Below, piece by piece: positions 25,851 to 35,235 of a stretch of DNA of 64,000 nt. Every line of letters begins with the position of its first letter. Position 1 is the stretch's first letter. The translations under genes and the position numbers were made by a program. Source of the DNA: Lachnospiraceae bacterium (lineage in GTDB: Bacteria > Bacillota > Clostridia > Lachnospirales > Lachnospiraceae); the NCBI GenBank assembly GCA_024403515.1, contig JAKSRS010000002.1, positions 86,388 to 150,387 of the forward strand. Reading direction: 5' to 3'. A model generated the notes under the pieces. The model was not told where the DNA came from. It worked only from the letters and a program-made list of their open reading frames with translations, and did not search any database.

Positions 25851-28580
25851 ATGAACATTACGCTATTTGACAAGAAAACCAAAACATCATTTTACGTTGA
25901 AAACAGCGCTTTAAGCGGCATCGTAAAAACAGCTGCCAAGGTTGTTGGTGATTTTAACAAAGTAACCAAAGCATCCAAGGAACTTATAATGCTTGATGAA
26001 GACGATACTATTTCTTCTGACATAGCAGTGTTATTTGCAACTGTAGATAACAGTCTTATCCTTACAGAACTTGAAAACAATGGAATACTTGATTTTTCAC
26101 AGATTAGAGGAAAGTGGGAGGTTTACGGACAGTTTATAGTTGATATTCCTGTAAAGAAGGGAACCGTAAAGACTCTTGTTATCGCGGGAAGCGATAAAAG
26201 GGGTACCATCTACGGAATGTACAACCTTTCCGAGAAGATGGGTATTTCTCCTCTTACATATTGGGCAGACAGTACAATTCCTACCGTTGAGACTCTTAAC
26301 ATCGATTTTCCTGAAACATATGTATCTAAAGAACCTTCAGTTAAGTACAGAGGTTTCTTTATAAATGATGAGTGGCCCTGCTACGGTAACTGGACTATGG
26401 ACCACTTTGGTGGGTTCAATGCTGAAATGTATGAGCATGTGTTTGACCTTCTTTTGAGACTTAAAGGAAACTACTTATGGCCTGCGATGTGGTCATCAAG
26501 TTTTGCATGGGACGGTCCCGGATTAGAGTCATATGAACTCGCGGATGAATACGGTGTTGTAATCGGTAACTCACATCATGAGCCCTGCTTAAGAGCCGGT
26601 GAAGAATACAGTCATGTACGCGGAAAAGACAGCGTATATGGCGATGCATGGAACTATCACGCTAATCCTCAGGGAATTGAAAGATTCTGGAAGGATTCAC
26701 TTGATGAACGTGCCCATCTTGAAAGCGTTGTAACAATCGGTATGCGTGGTGAAGCTGATTCTACAATCTTAGGTGCTGATGCAACACTTAAAGACAATAT
26801 CGATTTACTTAGGGATGTTATTACCTGCCAGAAGAGACTTTTGAGGGAGCAGGAAGAAAGACTTGGAAGAAAGCTTCCTACTATGCTTGCTCTTTACAAG
26901 GAAGTTGAGCCTTTCTTCTATGGCGATGAAACTACAGAAGGCTTATGCGGCTGGTCAGAACTTGACGATACAATTTTAATGCTTTGTGAAGACAATCATG
27001 GATACATGAGAACACTTCCTACAGAAGAGATGAGAAACCATCCGGCAGGATATGGTATGTACTACCATGTTGATTATCATGGAGATCCCATTTCATATGA
27101 ATGGATCAACTCAACTCCCATTAAGCTTATGAGAAAAGAAATGTCCAGAGCCTACGAAAGCGGTGTTTCTTCTCTTTGGATTTTAAATGTCGGTGATCTT
27201 AAGAATAATGAATTTCCTTTATCATTCTTCCTTAACATGGCTTATGACTATGAAAAGTGGGGAAAAGAAGACTTATGCGATAAGTACACCAAAGAATTCA
27301 TGAAGCTTCACTTTGGTAATTCAATTTCAGAGGAACTTTCTGATAAGGTTGCTGATGTACTTACAAGAAACGTTGACATGCTTCACTTAAGAAGACCTGA
27401 AGCTTTGAATTCATCAATTTATCATCCATGCCACTATTACGAAGCAGACAGAATGCTTTCAATGGCTGAAAATATCTTAAAGGATGCAGATGCTATCTGG
27501 GAGGAACTTCCTGATGAAGCTAAGGATGCTTACTACAGTCTTATTTACTTCCAGATTAAGGCGGCAGTAAACCTTGTAAAGATGCATTTATACGCAGGAA
27601 AGAACGCATTATACGCAAGCCAGGGCCGTAAGATGGCCAACGACATGGCTGATCAGGTAACTCTTGCAATTGAAAGAGATAAGGCTATTGCCAAGGAGTT
27701 TGGTGAGTTTAAAGAAGGTAAGTGGAAGGGCATGGAACTTGCACCTCATATCGGCTTTACAAAGTGGAATGAAGATGGCTGCAGATATCCAATCCGCATG
27801 AGAGTTGAGCCTATCGATGCTCCCAGAATGTTTGTTGTAAGAGATGATGAAGAAAAGGTTTACGACAAGAAGTACGGACCTGCAATGAAGATTGTACTTG
27901 ACGACTTTATGTACGATAACCGCACAAAGGTTTCAGTTACTATCTGCAATACCGGTACAGGTTCATTTAACTATACAATTACAATGCCCGAAAACAAGTG
28001 GTTCAGCGCAAGCTTAATGAGCGGAACCGTATCGGACGAAGAAACAATTTCTTTTTACTGTGACAAGGCAAATGTGCCTTCAGAAGGTGCAACAGTGGTT
28101 GCAAGAATTTCAGACGGAAGCACAAATATCGATGTAGAAGCAAGAGCTTTACCTAACTCAGGAAAGAGTGAAATCACTGCTCAGAAGTTTGGTTACCTTT
28201 GCCTTCCTGAAAACGTTACAGAAGGAAAGAAAAACAGCTGGAAGATTGATGTCGCTGAAGACGGTGAATACACAGTAGAAACCTGGCTCTTCCCCATGAA
28301 CCCTCCTAAGAGAGACGGTATATTAAATTATGCGGTAACTATTGATGGAGAAAGCCCTGTATTTACAAACACAGTTCCCGATGTTTATGTTGTCGGATTT
28401 ACAAAAGAATGGGCTGACGGTGTATTAAATCACAGACATGTCTGCAAGAAGACCGTGACATTAACAAAGGGTGTTCATGAACTTAGCGTTCTTGATGAAG
28501 GAACTGCTATCGATGTGTTAAGAGTCATGGTTTATAATGAAAAACAGACACCTATGGAAAGTTATTTGGGACCACAGTAG
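25851..28580 (+). CDS. GH115 alpha-glucuronidase
   Basis: 909 residues without signal peptide, so cytoplasmic. The GH115 hallmark stretches are present: KYRGFFINDEWPCYGNWT, GGFNAEMYEHVFDLLLRLKG, YLWPAMWSSSFAWDGP and GNSHHEPCLRAGEEY. It has a C-terminal beta-rich extension (about 640-909) as in characterised enzymes. GH115 removes (4-O-methyl-)glucuronic acid from xylan chains. A CGGAGA site precedes the ATG. Read together with the GH3 gene 32 bases downstream, it points to complete breakdown of glucuronoxylan oligomers inside the cell. Confidence 0.93.
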   Translation: MNITLFDKKTKTSFYVENSALSGIVKTAAKVVGDFNKVTKASKELIMLDEDDTISSDIAVLFATVDNSLILTELENNGILDFSQIRGKWEVYGQFIVDIPVKKGTVKTLVIAGSDKRGTIYGMYNLSEKMGISPLTYWADSTIPTVETLNIDFPETYVSKEPSVKYRGFFINDEWPCYGNWTMDHFGGFNAEMYEHVFDLLLRLKGNYLWPAMWSSSFAWDGPGLESYELADEYGVVIGNSHHEPCLRAGEEYSHVRGKDSVYGDAWNYHANPQGIERFWKDSLDERAHLESVVTIGMRGEADSTILGADATLKDNIDLLRDVITCQKRLLREQEERLGRKLPTMLALYKEVEPFFYGDETTEGLCGWSELDDTILMLCEDNHGYMRTLPTEEMRNHPAGYGMYYHVDYHGDPISYEWINSTPIKLMRKEMSRAYESGVSSLWILNVGDLKNNEFPLSFFLNMAYDYEKWGKEDLCDKYTKEFMKLHFGNSISEELSDKVADVLTRNVDMLHLRRPEALNSSIYHPCHYYEADRMLSMAENILKDADAIWEELPDEAKDAYYSLIYFQIKAAVNLVKMHLYAGKNALYASQGRKMANDMADQVTLAIERDKAIAKEFGEFKEGKWKGMELAPHIGFTKWNEDGCRYPIRMRVEPIDAPRMFVVRDDEEKVYDKKYGPAMKIVLDDFMYDNRTKVSVTICNTGTGSFNYTITMPENKWFSASLMSGTVSDEETISFYCDKANVPSEGATVVARISDGSTNIDVEARALPNSGKSEITAQKFGYLCLPENVTEGKKNSWKIDVAEDGEYTVETWLFPMNPPKRDGILNYAVTIDGESPVFTNTVPDVYVVGFTKEWADGVLNHRHVCKKTVTLTKGVHELSVLDEGTAIDVLRVMVYNEKQTPMESYLGPQ

Positions 28581-28612
28581 TAAAAACTATATAAATATTC
28601 GGAGGAAACAAA

Positions 28613-30778
28613 ATGGAAATCACAGAAAACGCTGCCCTTTGTGAGCAGTACAGAGAAAAAGCAAGAAAGCTTGTTTCTCAGATGACACTTGAAGAGAAGG
28701 TATCGCAGACTCTTCATGGTGCACCTGCAATTGAAAGACTTGGAATCAAGGCCTATAACTGGTGGAACGAAGCTCTTCACGGGGTTGCAAGAGCAGGTAT
28801 CGCAACAATTTTCCCTCAGTCAATCGGACTTGCTGCTACATTTGATGAGGACTTACTTGAGAAGGTTGCTGATGCAATTTCAACAGAAGGCCGTGCAAAG
28901 TTCAATATGCAGCAGGAATATGATGATACAGATATTTATAAAGGACTTACTTTCTGGTCTCCTAACGTAAATATTTTCCGCGATCCCAGATGGGGACGTG
29001 GCCATGAAACATTTGGTGAAGATCCTTATCTTACTTCAAGACTTGGCGTAAGATTTGTAAATGGTATTCAGGGACACGATGAAAAGCACCTTAAGGCAGC
29101 TGCATGCGCTAAGCATTTTGCAGTTCATTCAGGCCCTGAAGATGTTCGTCATGAGTTTGACGCTGTTGCAAGCAAGCAGGATATGTATGAAACATACTTA
29201 CCCGCTTTCAAGGCTCTTGTACAGGAAGCTCACGTAGAAGCTGTAATGGGTGCATATAACCGTACAAACGGAGAGCCTTGCTGCGGTAGTAAGACATTGC
29301 TTAAAGACATATTGAGAGATGAATGGGGCTTTAAGGGCCACGTAACAAGTGACTGTTGGGCAATCAAGGATTTCCATGAAGGACATCATGTAACTGAAAC
29401 TCCCGTAGACAGCGTAGCAATGGCTATGAACAACGGATGCGACTTAAACTGCGGTAACATCTTTGTATACCTTACAGAAGCAGTTAAACAGGGCAAGGTT
29501 GACGAAAGCCGTCTCGATGAAGCTTTAGTAAACTTATATACAACAAGAATGAAACTTGGAGTTATGGACGTTAAGGAAGAAAACGAATTTGATAAGATTC
29601 CTTATTCAGTAGTTGATTCTAGGGCAATGCACGAACTCAACAGAGAAGTAGCTTCCAAGTGCGTCGTTCTTTTGAAAAATGAAAATGATATTCTTCCTTT
29701 GTCAAAAGAAAAAATCAAGACTCTTGCAGTTGTTGGCCCTAATGCAAACAACAGAAGAGCGCTTGTCGGTAACTATGAAGGAACAGCTTCAAGATACGTA
29801 ACAATCCTTGAAGGTCTCCAGGATTATCTTGGCGATGATGTAAGAATTATGACATCTGAAGGATGCCACTTATATAAAGACAGAGTTGAACCTTTGGCAG
29901 TTGCAAAGGACAGATTTGCAGAAACCAAGGCAGTATGCAAGGAAAGCGATGCAGTAATCTGCTGTATAGGTCTTGATTCAGGACTTGAAGGTGAAGAAGG
30001 TGATGAAGGAAATGCATATGCATCAGGAGATAAGCCTTCACTTGAACTTCCCGGTGTACAGCTCGACTTGGTAAAGGCCTGTGTAGAAACAGGAAAGCCT
30101 GTAATTGTAGTTGTTCTTTCAGGTAGCGCCCTTAATCTTTGCTATGCACAGGAAAATGCGGCAGCAGTACTTCAGGGCTGGTATCCCGGTGCTGAAGGCG
30201 GTAGAGCGATTGCTGAATTATTATTTGGCGACAGAGTTCCTGAGGGTAAACTTCCCGTAACCTTCTACAAGAACACAGATGATCTTCCTGCATTTACAGA
30301 CTATTCGATGGAAAATCGTACTTACAGATACATGAAGACTGAACCTTTATATCCTTTTGGATACGGCCTTTCTTACACAAAATTTGAATTCAGCGGATTG
30401 GAAATCTCATCAGAAAACCTTACTGATGATGGTGTGGAGGTATCTTTCTTTGTTGCGAACGACGGAAAATGCGACGCTACAGCAACTGTTGAAATTTATA
30501 TTCGCGCACGTGCAAACCAGTGTCTGTCACATTGCCCTAACTTCTCATTAAAGGGAATTGAAAAGGTTGAACTTAAGGCAGGCGAAAGAAAGAGAATGAG
30601 CGTACACCTTCCTGTCGAAAAGTTTGGTCTTTTTGATGAAGATGGTAAGCTTATGATACATGAAGGCTGCTACGATATCTTTGTCGGAGACTCACAGCCC
30701 GATGAAAGAAGCGTAGAACTTACAAAGAGAGCGCCTCTTACAGGAATTGTATGCGCTAAAGAAACCAAAGCAATCTAA
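28613..30778 (+). CDS. GH3 beta-glycosidase, probably beta-xylosidase
   Basis: 721 residues without signal peptide. The N-terminal TIM barrel shows SPNVNIFRDPRWGRGHETFGEDP, AACAKHFAVHSGPE and the nucleophile D247 in HVTSDCWAI. The second alpha/beta domain has VCCIGLDSGLEGEEGDEG in the acid/base loop region and VVVLSGSAL. A C-terminal fibronectin-III-like domain (YPFGYGLSYTKFEF onward) completes the common GH3 architecture. The ETFGEDP and HSGPE patterns are typical of the xylosidase/arabinosidase branch. GGAGGAAAC precedes the ATG. It forms a xylan-processing pair with GH115. Confidence 0.92.
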   Translation: MEITENAALCEQYREKARKLVSQMTLEEKVSQTLHGAPAIERLGIKAYNWWNEALHGVARAGIATIFPQSIGLAATFDEDLLEKVADAISTEGRAKFNMQQEYDDTDIYKGLTFWSPNVNIFRDPRWGRGHETFGEDPYLTSRLGVRFVNGIQGHDEKHLKAAACAKHFAVHSGPEDVRHEFDAVASKQDMYETYLPAFKALVQEAHVEAVMGAYNRTNGEPCCGSKTLLKDILRDEWGFKGHVTSDCWAIKDFHEGHHVTETPVDSVAMAMNNGCDLNCGNIFVYLTEAVKQGKVDESRLDEALVNLYTTRMKLGVMDVKEENEFDKIPYSVVDSRAMHELNREVASKCVVLLKNENDILPLSKEKIKTLAVVGPNANNRRALVGNYEGTASRYVTILEGLQDYLGDDVRIMTSEGCHLYKDRVEPLAVAKDRFAETKAVCKESDAVICCIGLDSGLEGEEGDEGNAYASGDKPSLELPGVQLDLVKACVETGKPVIVVVLSGSALNLCYAQENAAAVLQGWYPGAEGGRAIAELLFGDRVPEGKLPVTFYKNTDDLPAFTDYSMENRTYRYMKTEPLYPFGYGLSYTKFEFSGLEISSENLTDDGVEVSFFVANDGKCDATATVEIYIRARANQCLSHCPNFSLKGIEKVELKAGERKRMSVHLPVEKFGLFDEDGKLMIHEGCYDIFVGDSQPDERSVELTKRAPLTGIVCAKETKAI

Positions 30779-30797
30779 AATCTTAATACATGATTTG

Positions 30798-30832
30798 AAT
30801 ATGCACTTGTCTACCCGCAAGTGCATATTTAC
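30798..30832 (+). terminator. Hairpin after the GH3 gene
   Basis: A perfect 12-bp stem, AATATGCACTTG (30798-30809) and CAAGTGCATATT (30818-30829), has an 8-base loop. The T tract is poor (TTACTT), so termination may be partial. Confidence 0.6.
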
Positions 30833-30857
30833 TTCATTAGGGAAAGAAGGAATATAA

Positions 30858-31574
30858 ATGAGCCTACTTATGGAACTTGATATTGATTTGTATCTGGATT
30901 TTACATTAAGACTTGTACTTGCATGCGCCTGCGGAGCCTTGATTGGCTTTGAAAGAACCAAAAGGTTTAAAGAAGCAGGACTTAGAACACATATCATTGT
31001 ATGTCTGGCAGCAGCATTAATGATGATTGTTTCCAAATACGGTTTTGCGGATTTGGCAAATGGTACAAACTTTATTTATGGAACGCACGGTACGGACCCT
31101 GCCAGAATAGCGGCACAGGTTATAAGCGGAATTTCATTTTTAGGAGCCGGTATTATTTTCCATAACAATAATTCAGTCAGAGGTCTTACTACAGCTGCGG
31201 GAATCTGGGCAACAGCAGGAATCGGCCTGGCGCTCGGTGCAGGAATGTATTACCTTGGAATATTTGTAACAATCGTTGTGGCTGTAGTTCAGCTTTTCTT
31301 ATATAAGTATTTAATCGGAGCAGATGGTCTTAAGACAAATCAGATAACCTTTAGCGTTATTAACTCTGAAGAGGTACGAAAAGCAGTTAAAGACTTCTTT
31401 GATTCTTTAAATGTTGAAGTGATGGAAACAAAGATTGAATATGATGCTAACGGATATGCAAATTACAACATTACAGTTAGAACAAATAAACAAATCACTA
31501 TAGATGAAGTAAACGAAATGCTCATGGCTAAGGGTGAAGTAAAGCAGATTAGTGTTGTGGTTTTAAAGTCTTAA
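30858..31574 (+). CDS. MgtC/SapB family membrane protein
   Basis: 238 residues. The N-terminal membrane domain (four to five helices, residues 12-140) has the family signatures LACACGALIGFERTKRFKEAGLRTHIIVCLAAALMM, with the conserved Arg-rich loop, and ISFLGAGIIFHNNNSVRGLTTAAGIWATAGIG. A C-terminal ACT-like domain (about 155-238) follows. MgtC proteins affect magnesium homeostasis and ATP synthase in pathogens; in commensals the role is unclear. AAGGAAT precedes the ATG. It appears to be a separate unit after the GH3 hairpin. Confidence 0.92.
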   Translation: MSLLMELDIDLYLDFTLRLVLACACGALIGFERTKRFKEAGLRTHIIVCLAAALMMIVSKYGFADLANGTNFIYGTHGTDPARIAAQVISGISFLGAGIIFHNNNSVRGLTTAAGIWATAGIGLALGAGMYYLGIFVTIVVAVVQLFLYKYLIGADGLKTNQITFSVINSEEVRKAVKDFFDSLNVEVMETKIEYDANGYANYNITVRTNKQITIDEVNEMLMAKGEVKQISVVVLKS

Positions 31575-31625
31575 CACTATGTTGACAAGAAACTAAAACT
31601 ATTATAACGAAAAAACTCGAAACTA

Positions 31626-31637
31626 AAAACCGGTTTT
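31626..31637. promoter_or_regulatory. Perfect 12-bp palindrome before the pel operon
   Basis: AAAACCGGTTTT lies in the 236-base gap between mgtC and the PqqD-like gene. It could be an operator; no binding protein can be assigned. Confidence 0.3.
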
Positions 31638-31730
31638 CTCACTTCTAGTTAGATTTACACTAAAGCAGTTTCTCATAAATCCACCATAATATCATTATTT
31701 ACAAACTTTACATTGTGAAAGTATTTTTCG

Positions 31731-31758
31731 TTGAAACCATAAAAAGTATCGTGATAAA
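31731..31758 (+). promoter_or_regulatory. Possible promoter of the PqqD/pel operon
   Basis: TTGAAA (31731-31736), 16 bases, GATAAA (31753-31758), about 50 bases before the PqqD-like start codon. A second candidate, TTGACA at 31582-31587 with TATAAC 15 bases on, lies further upstream. Confidence 0.35.
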
Positions 31759-31810
31759 CTAAAATGTAAAAAGTTTGGGGTAAATATTCTTTTTACAAAA
31801 GGGTGATCGG

Positions 31811-32089
31811 ATGAAAAATACAAATTATGAGGCATTTTATCTATGTAAGGCAGCCAATATGTTTAGTCTTTACAACATAGGATGCCCTCACATGCCATAC
31901 ATGGAACCGTTAAAAATTAATGCAACGGGTGCCATGATTTATGAAAAGTTAAGGGATGGATATTCGATTTCTGAGATATCAGATTATATATCACAAAAGT
32001 ATGAAATAGGAATTAACGAATCATCAAATGATGTAAATGCATTTGTAGATAAATTAAGAACATTTGGCGTAGCAGTAGCACACGAATAA
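31811..32089 (+). CDS. PqqD-like (RRE-type) protein at the head of the pel locus
   Basis: 92 residues of the PqqD fold: an N-terminal beta part, then the helical part INATGAMIYEKLRDGYSISEISDYISQKY and NDVNAFVDKLRTFGVA. PqqD-like domains act as RiPP recognition elements, which bind the leader of a precursor peptide. Here the gene stands 29 bases before pelD. The second PqqD domain of the window is fused to a kinase-like domain 20 kb downstream, with the candidate substrate between them. Cys residues (LCKAANMFSLYNIGC) add nothing diagnostic. AAAGGGTG precedes the ATG. A structural role in the Pel complex is also possible. Confidence 0.75.
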   Translation: MKNTNYEAFYLCKAANMFSLYNIGCPHMPYMEPLKINATGAMIYEKLRDGYSISEISDYISQKYEIGINESSNDVNAFVDKLRTFGVAVAHE

Positions 32090-32118
32090 AGTTTATTAGA
32101 GAATGAAAGGGAAGAATA

Positions 32119-34302
32119 ATGAATATACTGGTAATCGGTGGTGCAGGAACATTTTTAAATAACTTGCTTATTAAGTGTCGTAAAGAAGGCCATAAGGTAT
32201 CTGTCCTTACAGGAAGCAGATTTTCCAAGAAGGAAGACTACCAGAAGTGCTTTGAAGTTTATAAGTTTCCTTATGATGCAGGCTGCATCAATGAGATATA
32301 TGAAAGTGTAGCTCCTGATGTGACAATTTATATGGGTGCATATGATACTAACTATACTTGGAAGAATGAAGAAGATGATTCGGTTAAGTATATTGCATCA
32401 ATGGCAAATATTATTATGGGCTATATTATGAGCGGAAAGGGAAGATTTATTTATCTTTCATCTGAAAGTGTATTTAGTGAGTCCTTTGCTGAAGCTATCA
32501 CAGAGGGTACACCTACTTCACCTAACGGCTTTAGAGCGCAAGCAATTTACCAGGGCGAGAACCTTTGCGAAAACTACAGAAGGAACCGTGATATGGATAT
32601 TGTCACAGTGCGCTTTGACCACCTCTATGGCATTCCTGAAAATCGTTCTGATGTTAACGACATCGTTAACATGATGTGTCTTGAATCCTTATCGGAAAAG
32701 ATTATTCATTATACTAAGGATTCTGTTATTTCTCCATTATATGAAAAAGATGGTGTGGAGGCTATACACCGTTTAATCGTCGCTAATAGTCATGAGCATG
32801 ATTTGTACCAGATTTCTTCCGGTGTTGCCTATGAAGAAGAGGAAATCGCTAACATCGTGCGAAATTATATGAATCCTGAAATCGATGTTGTAAGTGTTCC
32901 CGGAAGATCAGGTGCACAAAGCATTCTTTCAGGCGAATTGTTTGAAAGTGAATTCGGCAAGATGACTTATAACGATTTGTCTGACAGGATAAAGAAAATT
33001 GTTCTTCAGATGAAGAAGAATGAGTACATTTTCCTTTCTGACGAAGAAGCTGCAGTTCCACTTAGTAAGCGATTAAAGAAGAATTTAGGCTGGTTTGTAA
33101 GAGCGATAGTTCCTTTTATCGAAAGTGTAATTGTTTTTATCCCTGTATTTTTATTGTATAACCAGACACTTACAAGTAATTATTTTGCGAAACTTGATAT
33201 TTATCTTCTTTATGTTTTGCTTTTCGCAGTGGTTTTTGGTCAGCAACAGGCAACCTTTTCAGCCTTACTTGCAGTAATCGGTTTCTTTATCAGGCAAACT
33301 AATGATAGAACCGGTTTTGAAATTCTTCTTGATGGAAATACTTATGTATGGGTTGCTCAGTTATTCATCGTAGGCTTATCTGTAGGATACATGCGTGACC
33401 AGATTAGAAAATTGGTTACAGAAAGTCAGGAAGAGAAAGAATATCTCGAACAGCAGATAGATGATATTCAGGATATCAACTCTACAAACGTACGAGTTAA
33501 GGATATTCTTGAAAATCAGGTAGTTAACCAGGCGGATTCAATAGGCAAAGTTTACAGTATTACATCAGCACTTGATCAGTATAGTCCTGAAGAAGTTCTT
33601 TTCTATGCAGCTGAAACAGTAAGCCGTCTAATGAAGACAGATGATGTAGCTATCTATACGGTTTCCAACTCTGATTATGCGCGTCTTTTCTCATCAACAT
33701 CAGCGAAATCGAGAAGCCTTGGAAACTCGCTTAAATACAGTGAAATGGGAGAAATGTACGAAGCAATTTCTTCTAATAACGTTTATATTAACCGTAAGAT
33801 GGATTCAAGATATCCACTTATGGCAACAGCGATTTTTGAAAATAATCAGATGCAGATGATTATCATGGTATGGGGTCTTTCATGGGAAAACATGACCTTA
33901 GGACAGGCCAATACACTTGTTATTGTCAGTGCACTTATTCAGAACGCTGTTTTACGTTCAAGCCGCTATCTTGCAGCACTTGAAGACAGAAGATATGTAG
34001 ATGGAACACAGATGCTTGAGTCAGAGAGCTTTAAAGCGCTTCTTGATGCATTCTCAATGGCTGAGACTAAGGGTCTTACAGAATGTACGATTCTTAAGAT
34101 TGCAAACGGAGAAGTTGCATTTGACGAAGCAGTACAGATCATCCAGAAGGGACTTCGTCAGACAGACTACTTCGGAAAACTTGGAGACGGTTTTATCTAT
34201 GCTCTTTTATCTAATACAAATCGTGAAGCAGCAGGATATGTTATTAACCGTTTTGCAGATAAAGGTCTTACATGTGAAATTACAGAGGAGTACGGATTAT
34301 AA
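32119..34302 (+). CDS. pelD: PelD-like c-di-GMP receptor fused to an SDR domain
   Basis: 727 residues. Residues 1-290 form an extended SDR/epimerase-like domain (MNILVIGGAGTFL nucleotide loop). Where active enzymes have YxxxK, this reads YQGEN, so the catalytic lysine is missing. Four membrane helices follow (about 330-430), a coiled coil (EEKEYLEQQIDDIQDIN), a GAF domain (about 480-620) and a degenerate GGDEF domain. In the last, GGDEF is LGDGF (688-692) and an intact inhibitory-site motif RQTD (680-683) lies just before it, as in PelD, which binds c-di-GMP with this site. PelD activates Pel polysaccharide synthesis with PelE, PelF and PelG. Fusion to an SDR domain is, I believe, known in Gram-positive Pel loci. 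Confidence 0.85.
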   Translation: MNILVIGGAGTFLNNLLIKCRKEGHKVSVLTGSRFSKKEDYQKCFEVYKFPYDAGCINEIYESVAPDVTIYMGAYDTNYTWKNEEDDSVKYIASMANIIMGYIMSGKGRFIYLSSESVFSESFAEAITEGTPTSPNGFRAQAIYQGENLCENYRRNRDMDIVTVRFDHLYGIPENRSDVNDIVNMMCLESLSEKIIHYTKDSVISPLYEKDGVEAIHRLIVANSHEHDLYQISSGVAYEEEEIANIVRNYMNPEIDVVSVPGRSGAQSILSGELFESEFGKMTYNDLSDRIKKIVLQMKKNEYIFLSDEEAAVPLSKRLKKNLGWFVRAIVPFIESVIVFIPVFLLYNQTLTSNYFAKLDIYLLYVLLFAVVFGQQQATFSALLAVIGFFIRQTNDRTGFEILLDGNTYVWVAQLFIVGLSVGYMRDQIRKLVTESQEEKEYLEQQIDDIQDINSTNVRVKDILENQVVNQADSIGKVYSITSALDQYSPEEVLFYAAETVSRLMKTDDVAIYTVSNSDYARLFSSTSAKSRSLGNSLKYSEMGEMYEAISSNNVYINRKMDSRYPLMATAIFENNQMQMIIMVWGLSWENMTLGQANTLVIVSALIQNAVLRSSRYLAALEDRRYVDGTQMLESESFKALLDAFSMAETKGLTECTILKIANGEVAFDEAVQIIQKGLRQTDYFGKLGDGFIYALLSNTNREAAGYVINRFADKGLTCEITEEYGL

Positions 34303-35210
34303 TGTCAAAGCAGATGTTGTGGTTTCTAATATTTATCGTTATTAACACGATTATTACAGTTGTATATTTCCTCTACGGCTTTTTTAAACAAAAGACCAAG
34401 ACACGACTCATCACAATTCGTTGTATCGTAATGCTTTGCGCGCCTGGCGTCGGACTGCTTCTTTTCTTTACAAGCTGGCTATGTTACCGAATCTTCTTTA
34501 GAGAAGATGTCGACCTTTCAGACGTTGTATTCAGTAAGGAAAGAGAACGTGAAATAATCAGAACAAACGAAGAAAGAGATAGAAATGTCGTTCCTCTTGA
34601 AGAAGCAATTGAAGTTGCGGGTAATGCTGCTTTGCGAGGCCTTGTAATGAATATTACTCAGGGTGATGTTGAACAGCTTCTTTCATCAATTTCTATGGCG
34701 CTTAATTCAGAAGATTCAGAAACTGCGCATTATGCAGCGAGCGTATTGCAGCAGACCTTAAGTGAGTTCAGGTTAAAAGTATCGAAGGATTATCAGGCAA
34801 TTCAGAGGCAGGATGAGTTCTTTATCGAGAGGTCACATGAACTCATCAATTATATGAACAGATTCCTTTCGCAGAAAGTTTTTAGTAGCACAGAGCAGAA
34901 AGCGTATGTTGGTGTGCTCGAAAATGTTGCAACTTTAATATATGAATTTGGTTTGGAAACATTTACCAGCGACCTTTACGAAACTGTGTGTTTGCGACTT
35001 CTTGAGGTTGAGGAATATGGTAAATGCAATATGTGGTGTGACAGGGCAATGAATCAGTTCCCTGAAGAACTTTCATCATATACGTGTAAACTTAAATTAT
35101 ATTTTAATACAGAGCAAAGAGATCGTTTCTTTGCGACAATGGAAGAACTTAAGCGTTCCGCTATTGTAATCGACAAGGAAACATTGAATCTTATAAGAAC
35201 ATTCCAGTAA
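34302..35210 (+). CDS. pelE: PelE-like membrane-anchored scaffold protein
   Basis: 302 residues. Two N-terminal membrane helices (about 5-25 and 38-62) are followed by a cytoplasmic helical domain. It contains VPLEEAIEVAGNAALRGLVMNITQGD, DSETAHYAASVLQQTLSEFR and a TPR-like C-terminal half, all as in PelE. The ATG overlaps the pelD stop codon (TAATG), so the two are translationally coupled. PelE links PelD to the synthase PelF and to PelG at the membrane. Assignment rests on position, topology and the AAxVLQQTLxE-type repeat segment. Confidence 0.78.
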   Translation: MSKQMLWFLIFIVINTIITVVYFLYGFFKQKTKTRLITIRCIVMLCAPGVGLLLFFTSWLCYRIFFREDVDLSDVVFSKEREREIIRTNEERDRNVVPLEEAIEVAGNAALRGLVMNITQGDVEQLLSSISMALNSEDSETAHYAASVLQQTLSEFRLKVSKDYQAIQRQDEFFIERSHELINYMNRFLSQKVFSSTEQKAYVGVLENVATLIYEFGLETFTSDLYETVCLRLLEVEEYGKCNMWCDRAMNQFPEELSSYTCKLKLYFNTEQRDRFFATMEELKRSAIVIDKETLNLIRTFQ

Positions 35211-35235
35211 AAATTAACGAGGAGGACAAGGGGAT

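Noticed and set aside
31575-31810. c-di-GMP riboswitch before the pel operon
   Set aside because: The gap is AT-rich and lacks the conserved riboswitch core; only promoter-like elements and a palindrome are seen.
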